From assembly GCA_022826565.1 (NCBI GenBank), contig JAJDUP010000005.1, positions 124,001-188,000 of the forward strand: a stretch of DNA of 64,000 nucleotides, given 5' to 3'. A program made the position numbers and the translations under genes. Below are positions 59,894 to 64,000 of the stretch, piece by piece. The stretch comes from Gemmatimonadota bacterium (lineage in GTDB: Bacteria > Gemmatimonadota > Gemmatimonadetes > Longimicrobiales > Gaopeijiaceae). Each line of letters starts with the position of its first letter. Position 1 is the first letter of the stretch. The notes beneath the pieces are model-generated. The model was given only the letters and a program-made list of their open reading frames with translations, was not told the DNA's origin and made no database searches.

Positions 59894-60039
59894 ATGAGAA
59901 TCGCGGTCGTGGGTGCTGGCATATCGGGCCTGGGAGCGGGCTGGCTGCTCTCGCCGAAGCCCTCGAGAAGCTGGGCCTGGTGTGGGACCTGCGGGTGCCG
60001 CCGGCGACGGCGTACGGGCAGCAGGCGGAGACATCCTGA
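59894..60039 (+). pseudogene. scar joining the start of an FAD/NAD(P)-binding oxidoreductase to the tail of another protein
   Basis: An ATG at 59894 opens MRIAVVGAGISGLGAGWLLS, a perfect Rossmann FAD-binding start of amine-oxidase-like enzymes, then homology stops near 59953. From there another frame carries LAEALEKLGLVWDLRVPPAT and ends at TGA 60037-60039, like the C-terminal tail of membrane fatty-acid desaturases (low confidence). Neither protein is intact. This looks like a deletion that removed everything between two genes of a lipid- or oxidation-related cluster next to the SRPBCC-SDR pair. Confidence 0.6.
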
Positions 60040-60066
60040 CCCCACGCTTCGCGGTGGCGGGACTGG

Positions 60067-60522
60067 CTACTCTCCGGCGAGGCTCTCCGAATGCCGCTTC
60101 AAACCCGATGCCATGTCGTTGAAGCCGCGGCGCACGAGCCGGCCGAACAGCAGGACGACCAGCGGCGTCAGCAACCCGGTGAACACGTCGGTCGTGACGT
60201 AGCGGCAACGGCCTGCGCCCAGATCGTCCAGACGCTGCTCCCGCCTGGCCGAGACCAGAAACGGGTGGCCGACCTTCGTACTCCAGACGAGCAAGCGCGG
60301 CGGGTCGACAACTTCGATCCATTCTGGCTGCCTGAGCCTGATTGGGCCCAGCTTGACGTGGAGGTCGACGGGCGAGCCGATTTCGAATGTGGTCTCGACG
60401 CGGGTGGTGAAGGGGTTCCACACGCCGTATCGGTCGATGTCCAGGAGGGTTTCCCACACCCTCTCGATCGGGGCCTCGATCTCCACAGCGTCCGAACTGA
60501 TCAAGTGCCGGAACACGGTCAC
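60067..60522 (-). CDS. SRPBCC (START/Bet v1-like) ligand-binding protein
   Basis: 151 residues from GTG 60522, overlapping the SDR stop as GTGA. The SRPBCC fold is evident: AVEIEAPIERVWETLLDIDR, YGVWNPFTTRVE, EWIEVVDPPRLLVWSTK and a C-terminal helix GRLVRRGFNDMASGLKRHSE. These proteins form a deep cavity for hydrophobic ligands and include polyketide cyclases. Coupling to a short-chain dehydrogenase suggests both act on the same small hydrophobic compound. The substrate cannot be read. Confidence 0.82.
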   Translation of the reverse strand: MTVFRHLISSDAVEIEAPIERVWETLLDIDRYGVWNPFTTRVETTFEIGSPVDLHVKLGPIRLRQPEWIEVVDPPRLLVWSTKVGHPFLVSARREQRLDDLGAGRCRYVTTDVFTGLLTPLVVLLFGRLVRRGFNDMASGLKRHSESLAGE

Positions 60523-61559
60523 GCATCTCCGTGCGGTTGGTGGGACATTGATCCGGACACGTCCGCCGAGCCGCCCTCGACGTGCCGCGCGAGCAACGCC
60601 GCGCTCTTTTCCCACAACCGTTTGCCGGCCCGCTCGTCCATCGCAAGCGCGGAGGGCTTCTTCCCCTGCATCAGGTGCAGGTAGACCCCGCTGCGCTGCT
60701 CCAGGTCTTCCGCGCAGCAGGCGTAGGTGACCGGGGCCGCAGCCTTTTCCGGCGCCGCGAAGAAGATCCGCATGATCGGATAAAGAAGCGGCTTCAACAA
60801 CGTCGGAGCCTCGCGCGCCAGGTTGGAGTTGACCGCCCCCGGGCAGAGGGACGTCACCGCCACCCGCACCTCGCCGCCCGGGTTCAGTCGGCGCGAGAGC
60901 TCCTGCGCATATGTGCAAAGGTGCAGCTTGCTCATCCCGTAGTGCTTCAGGCCGTCCCTCAGGCCGTAGTCGGTGAACGCGCCGAAATGGTCGAAGTCGA
61001 TGGGGCCGGCGGACCGATGCGCCTCCGATGCGACAAGGACTATCCGCGGTGTCTTGCCGGGGCGGTTGCCCTGACGGATCGTGCCGCTGGCCAGGAGCCG
61101 GTCGATCAGGAGCCGGTTGGCAAGGAAGTGCACGGCAAACATCAGTTCGTACCCCTGTGCCGACCGGCGGGCTGTGCGGGGCATCACACCGGCGTTGAGG
61201 ACGACGATGTCCAGCCTTTCAACCTCGCGCTCGAGCCTGTTGCAGAGCGCTTGCACGGAGCGCAGGTCGGCAAGGTCCACCTTCAGCATCGCGACCGCGT
61301 CGGATCCGGAGAGCCGCCTGACCTCTTCGCCGGCATCGGGATGGCCGCCGCGGCAGGCCATGAGCACGCGTCCACCCCGCTTCGCCAGGTCGACCGCCAC
61401 CGCCTTGCCGAGCCCGCTGTTGGCGCCGGTGACGAGGCAGGTCCTGCCGTCGATGCGGACGCTCTCGGGGACCGGGCGCAGCGCCTGCCGCTGCGAGAGG
61501 CGGTCGGCGACCGCCCCGGTCACCGCACTGAAGATCGTGTCGCGTTTCGTGGTGGGCAT
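60519..61559 (-). CDS. short-chain dehydrogenase/reductase
   Basis: 346 residues from ATG 61559, with ~40 residues before the fold. TCLVTGANSGLGKAVAVDLA (TGxxxGxG), DIVVLNAGVMP (NAG), a Ser in VLVASEAHRS and YGMSK (Tyr-x-x-x-Lys) mark a classical NADP(H)-type SDR close to the retinol-dehydrogenase/WW-domain oxidoreductase group. It should reduce or oxidise a hydroxyl/carbonyl on a hydrophobic substrate. The gene is coupled to the SRPBCC protein; 31 bp separate it from the Fic stop upstream. Confidence 0.9.
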   Translation of the reverse strand: MPTTKRDTIFSAVTGAVADRLSQRQALRPVPESVRIDGRTCLVTGANSGLGKAVAVDLAKRGGRVLMACRGGHPDAGEEVRRLSGSDAVAMLKVDLADLRSVQALCNRLEREVERLDIVVLNAGVMPRTARRSAQGYELMFAVHFLANRLLIDRLLASGTIRQGNRPGKTPRIVLVASEAHRSAGPIDFDHFGAFTDYGLRDGLKHYGMSKLHLCTYAQELSRRLNPGGEVRVAVTSLCPGAVNSNLAREAPTLLKPLLYPIMRIFFAAPEKAAAPVTYACCAEDLEQRSGVYLHLMQGKKPSALAMDERAGKRLWEKSAALLARHVEGGSADVSGSMSHQPHGDA

Positions 61560-61590
61560 CAGGTCACCCGACGTTCACGTCCGCAGCCCG

Positions 61591-62787
61591 TCAATACGGC
61601 GCTATCTCCTCGAAGTCGATCTCGATGGCGTTGAAATTGATCTCGATCAACTGGTGTCCCGAGTCCGGATCGTCGTCAAGAGTGATGAACCGCAGTTCGG
61701 CGAGGCGGCGGATCTCGCGGATAAAGGTCCTGTGGGTAACGTCGTGGTAGGCGCCCCTTACATAGGGCGACCTGACAAGGTCAACCAGCCGGATCCGCGT
61801 CGATGGACGCTCCGAAAAGGGATCCGTGGGTTCCGTTTCGGCCAGGAGATAATCCAGCAAGGCGAATTCCCGGTGGTTCAGCAAGTGGCGGCGCTCACTC
61901 ACCCGCATTCCGAGTGCCCGGGTCAGGGTGTCTCGGTAGACCAGCCGGTTCAGCCTGGTCTTGATGAAGCGGTTGATGCCGCGGAGTTCAGCCTCGAAGC
62001 CGCGGAGTCCGAAATCCACAAATGGAGAAAGATCGAAGGGCTGGACCCTCCGGCATGCCTGCAGCCGTCGCTTGTACTCGTCCCCGTTTCGGTAGAAGTA
62101 GTTCGATAGCCCATAGAAACCGTGGACATTGTACCCGCCCTCGTAAAGTATGGCTGCCTCCACCAACCGTGATACCCGTCCGTTGCCGTCTCCAAAAGGG
62201 TGGATGGTCACGAGGAAGAAATGGGCGAGCAGAGCCCGGATTACGGGATGCTCGTCCCGCAGCTGCGGCGAGTTCACGAATTCCACAAACGCGGCCATCA
62301 AGTGCGGGAGGTCCTCGTGCGGGGCCCCCGGATGGACCCCACCGAGTGCTGCCGTGCCGACCGTGACTCCGTGCGTTCGCAGACGCCCGGGGACGTTGTT
62401 GGTCTCGTCGGAGAGGTGTGTCATCACCTGATGCATGTGCAGAATGTCCTCAAGGGAGATCGGGGGTCGTCCAGGTCCAAAGCGGACCCGCACCCAATTC
62501 TGGGCGTCATCCGCATTGAGGATCTGCCGGAATTCCCGCCCTTCAGCATCGAGGCCGGCCTTCCCGGCCAGAAAATCGGAAACCTGCGACTCCGACAGCG
62601 GATTCCCTTCCAGTGCCGTGGAGCCGTGAATCGTCCTGATACGATTAAGTACGTCGAGTTGGTCCTTCCAGTCCGAAGGAAGCAGCAGGCTCATCGCGGC
62701 TTCCCTGCGTCCCTCGATCCGAACCAGAAAGGACATCATCTCCTGCAACTCCAGTCGATAGTCGAAACCGAAACGCGACCAATCCAT
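61591..62787 (-). CDS. Fic/DOC-family protein (probable AMP-transferase), with N-terminal inhibitory motif
   Basis: 398 residues from ATG 62787. The core motif HPFGDGNGRVSRL (HPFx(D/E)GNGRxxR) is intact. An N-terminal helix TIHGSTALEGNPLS matches the class II autoinhibitory (S/T)xxxE(G/N) motif, so activity is likely held off by its own Glu. A C-terminal winged-helix-like part follows. Fic proteins transfer AMP or other groups to target hydroxyls. No antitoxin gene is adjacent, as expected for a self-inhibited form. The upstream DNA is AT-rich. Confidence 0.9.
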   Translation of the reverse strand: MDWSRFGFDYRLELQEMMSFLVRIEGRREAAMSLLLPSDWKDQLDVLNRIRTIHGSTALEGNPLSESQVSDFLAGKAGLDAEGREFRQILNADDAQNWVRVRFGPGRPPISLEDILHMHQVMTHLSDETNNVPGRLRTHGVTVGTAALGGVHPGAPHEDLPHLMAAFVEFVNSPQLRDEHPVIRALLAHFFLVTIHPFGDGNGRVSRLVEAAILYEGGYNVHGFYGLSNYFYRNGDEYKRRLQACRRVQPFDLSPFVDFGLRGFEAELRGINRFIKTRLNRLVYRDTLTRALGMRVSERRHLLNHREFALLDYLLAETEPTDPFSERPSTRIRLVDLVRSPYVRGAYHDVTHRTFIREIRRLAELRFITLDDDPDSGHQLIEINFNAIEIDFEEIAPY

Positions 62788-63077
62788 TCACAAGGCACCT
62801 TATTTGGCAGGTAATTTGACAGGATAAATGGCTTTTTCATAATGAGATACAAGTACAATGTCCGCAAGTATGACACTGAAAATGACCGTGTGTCTGACAG
62901 GCTATCTGACGCAACTGGGCGCCCGTTGGCGCCAAGCGAATCCACTACCATCCTCGATGCGCAGGCCCGGTGAGTCCGTCATCTCGGCCGTCCAAGGGCC
63001 GAACTGCCGTTTGCGTCTCTGCGCCGATGCCCTGTAGCGTTCCGACACACTCTCCGCCTCTACGATTGGATCCCCTG
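62788..63077. other. gene-free regulatory stretch between fic and the serine hydrolase
   Basis: The first ~100 bp (62790-62890) are markedly AT-rich compared with the rest of the window and should hold the fic promoter; a TTGCGG/CATTAT pair with 17-bp spacing reads toward fic. The remaining part up to 63077 has normal composition; a TACGAT at 63061-63066 may serve the serine hydrolase. No gene is seen. Confidence 0.4.
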
Positions 63078-64000
63078 ATGAATCCGGTTCCACTCCGCCT
63101 CGTTCGCCGCGCTTCCTCCGCTTTCGCAACCGCCCTGCTGGCTATCCTCGCCGCCACCGGCGTTTCCGCCCAGACCGAACTGCAACAGGGCCGCACCCTC
63201 TCCGGTTCCCTCTCCACCGGCGACACCGCCCGCTACACCGTCCAGGCCGACGAGGACGACTTCATCCTCGGCGAGGTCAACCAGATGTCCATCGACGTGA
63301 CGATCCGCGTGCTCGATCCGGACGGCACCCAGCGCGGCCGCTTCGGCGGACTTGGCCGCGGCCACCAACGCTTCAGCGGCCGCACGACGGCCTCCGGCAC
63401 CTACACGGTCGAACTCTTCGCCACCGACGACGACGCAGACGAAACCGGAGAATACGAGATCACCCTCCTGCGCCACGAACCCGTCGCGACCGATCCGAAG
63501 AAGCTCGCCGACCAGATGATGTCCCGCTTCGACGGCCCGAACTCACCCGGCGCCGCGATCCGTGTCTGGCGCGACGGCGAGACGCTCTACTCCAACACCT
63601 CCGGCATGGCCAACCTCGCCTACGGCCTGCCGTTCGAAGAGGACACCCGCACCAACATCGGCTCCACCTCCAAGCAGTTCACCGCCTTCGCAGTCATGCT
63701 GCAGGCCGAACGCGGCCACCTCTCCCTCGACGACGACATCCGTACCCACATCCCCGAACTGCCCGAATTCGACGGCACCATCCAGGTGCGGCACCTCATC
63801 ACCCACACCTCGGGACTCCGCGAATTCCTCAACCTGCTGCGCATGACGGGCCGCCGCCTCGACCGCGGCGACTGGATCGACCGCTCCGAGCTGATCGACA
63901 TCGTTCAGCGCCAGCCGAAGCTCCAGAACGCCCCCGGCGCCGAGTGGAACTACAACAACACGGCGTTCGGACTGGCCGCCGCCATCGTCGAGCGCACCTC
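63078..64000 (+). CDS. exported serine hydrolase (class C beta-lactamase/DD-peptidase family) with N-terminal PPC-like domain, 3' end outside window
   Basis: Starts at ATG 63078; the first 307 residues are visible and the frame runs off the window. A signal peptide ends near LAATGVSAQ. Residues ~33-135 form a beta-sandwich (LQQGRTLSGSLSTGDTARYT, YTVELFATDDD) like pre-peptidase C-terminal (PPC) domains. The serine-hydrolase domain follows with the SxxK motif GSTSKQF (Ser196, Lys199) and the YxN motif NYNNTAFG near residue 296. Members are esterases, D-aminopeptidases or penicillin-binding-like enzymes; which one cannot be told. No strong ribosome site was seen. Confidence 0.88.
   Translation, partial: MNPVPLRLVRRASSAFATALLAILAATGVSAQTELQQGRTLSGSLSTGDTARYTVQADEDDFILGEVNQMSIDVTIRVLDPDGTQRGRFGGLGRGHQRFSGRTTASGTYTVELFATDDDADETGEYEITLLRHEPVATDPKKLADQMMSRFDGPNSPGAAIRVWRDGETLYSNTSGMANLAYGLPFEEDTRTNIGSTSKQFTAFAVMLQAERGHLSLDDDIRTHIPELPEFDGTIQVRHLITHTSGLREFLNLLRMTGRRLDRGDWIDRSELIDIVQRQPKLQNAPGAEWNYNNTAFGLAAAIVERT

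Noticed and set aside
62902..63129. 75-codon minus-strand open frame upstream of the serine hydrolase
   Set aside because: Overlaps the start of the serine hydrolase gene, is Arg/Ser-rich and has no ribosome site or homology signal.
1..64000. tRNA, rRNA, CRISPR arrays, transposases, integrases and riboswitches
   Set aside because: Looked for by eye (TPsiC-arm-like GGTTCGA patterns, regularly spaced repeats, DDE/tyrosine-recombinase motifs) and none was convincing; a covariance-model scan would be decisive.

Overview
The window is G+C-rich and gene-dense, with many GTG/TTG starts and 4-bp start/stop overlaps. The gene content points to a Gemmatimonadota-like bacterium: a SusC/SusD pair, a sortilin-type BNR-repeat protein, an M14 carboxypeptidase, several outer-membrane and lipoproteins of unknown function, a 180-kDa-class NAD-glutamate dehydrogenase, and Tat-exported proteins. 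That assignment is inference from gene content; no rRNA, tRNA, CRISPR array, transposase or phage gene was seen.

Layout. 1-5211: a SusC/RagA receptor (cut by the window edge) with its SusD lipoprotein, a convergent terminator, and three envelope proteins of unknown role. 5269-6426: a solitary DUF4143 ATPase behind a perfect palindrome. 6521-12089: a BNR/sortilin-like exported protein coupled to a small membrane protein, a DEDDh exonuclease, a quinone oxidoreductase and a 64-residue membrane protein. 12287-15785: a three-gene unit of a substrate-binding protein, a HAMP membrane protein with no output domain and an OFA-family transporter. 15837-20001: threonine ammonia-lyase and 2-oxoglutarate dehydrogenase E1. 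20125-24952: pgeF, a processive-type glycosyltransferase, a seven-blade VCBS propeller protein and a GT87-type mannosyltransferase. 25057-29234: a glycosyltransferase stump abutting a YhaN/YhaO (SbcCD-like) pair. 29392-35873: NAD-glutamate dehydrogenase, then a VapB-VapC-Ppx operon on the other strand. 35949-39709: an M14 carboxypeptidase coupled to a CPBP protease.

39815-45208 is an accessory, decaying zone: two AlbA_2/HATPase regulators flank a wrecked TonB receptor, followed by a HipB-like regulator and a truncated HipA. 45209-49556 holds a propeller lipoprotein, SufU, a split XdhC and an amidase. 49682-52179 couples a class II photolyase to a DUF523/DUF1722 protein. 52214-58508 is one co-oriented run: a Tat-exported HisC-like aminotransferase, an AttEFGH-like ABC exporter whose last gene fuses a permease-like N-terminus to an AttH/CrtC lipocalin domain, and a DUF6263 protein. 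58587-64000 carries a CoxE-like VWA protein, a scar of two lost genes, an SRPBCC-SDR pair, a Fic protein and an exported serine hydrolase cut by the window end.

The best candidates for something not yet described are the exported-aminotransferase/AttEFGH-lipocalin operon, the VapBC-Ppx fused operon, and the binding-protein/HAMP/OFA trio. Four gene remnants (25057, 41289, 44435, 59894) show this segment has been trimmed by deletions. Two of them end at the exact stop-codon boundary of a convergent neighbour.
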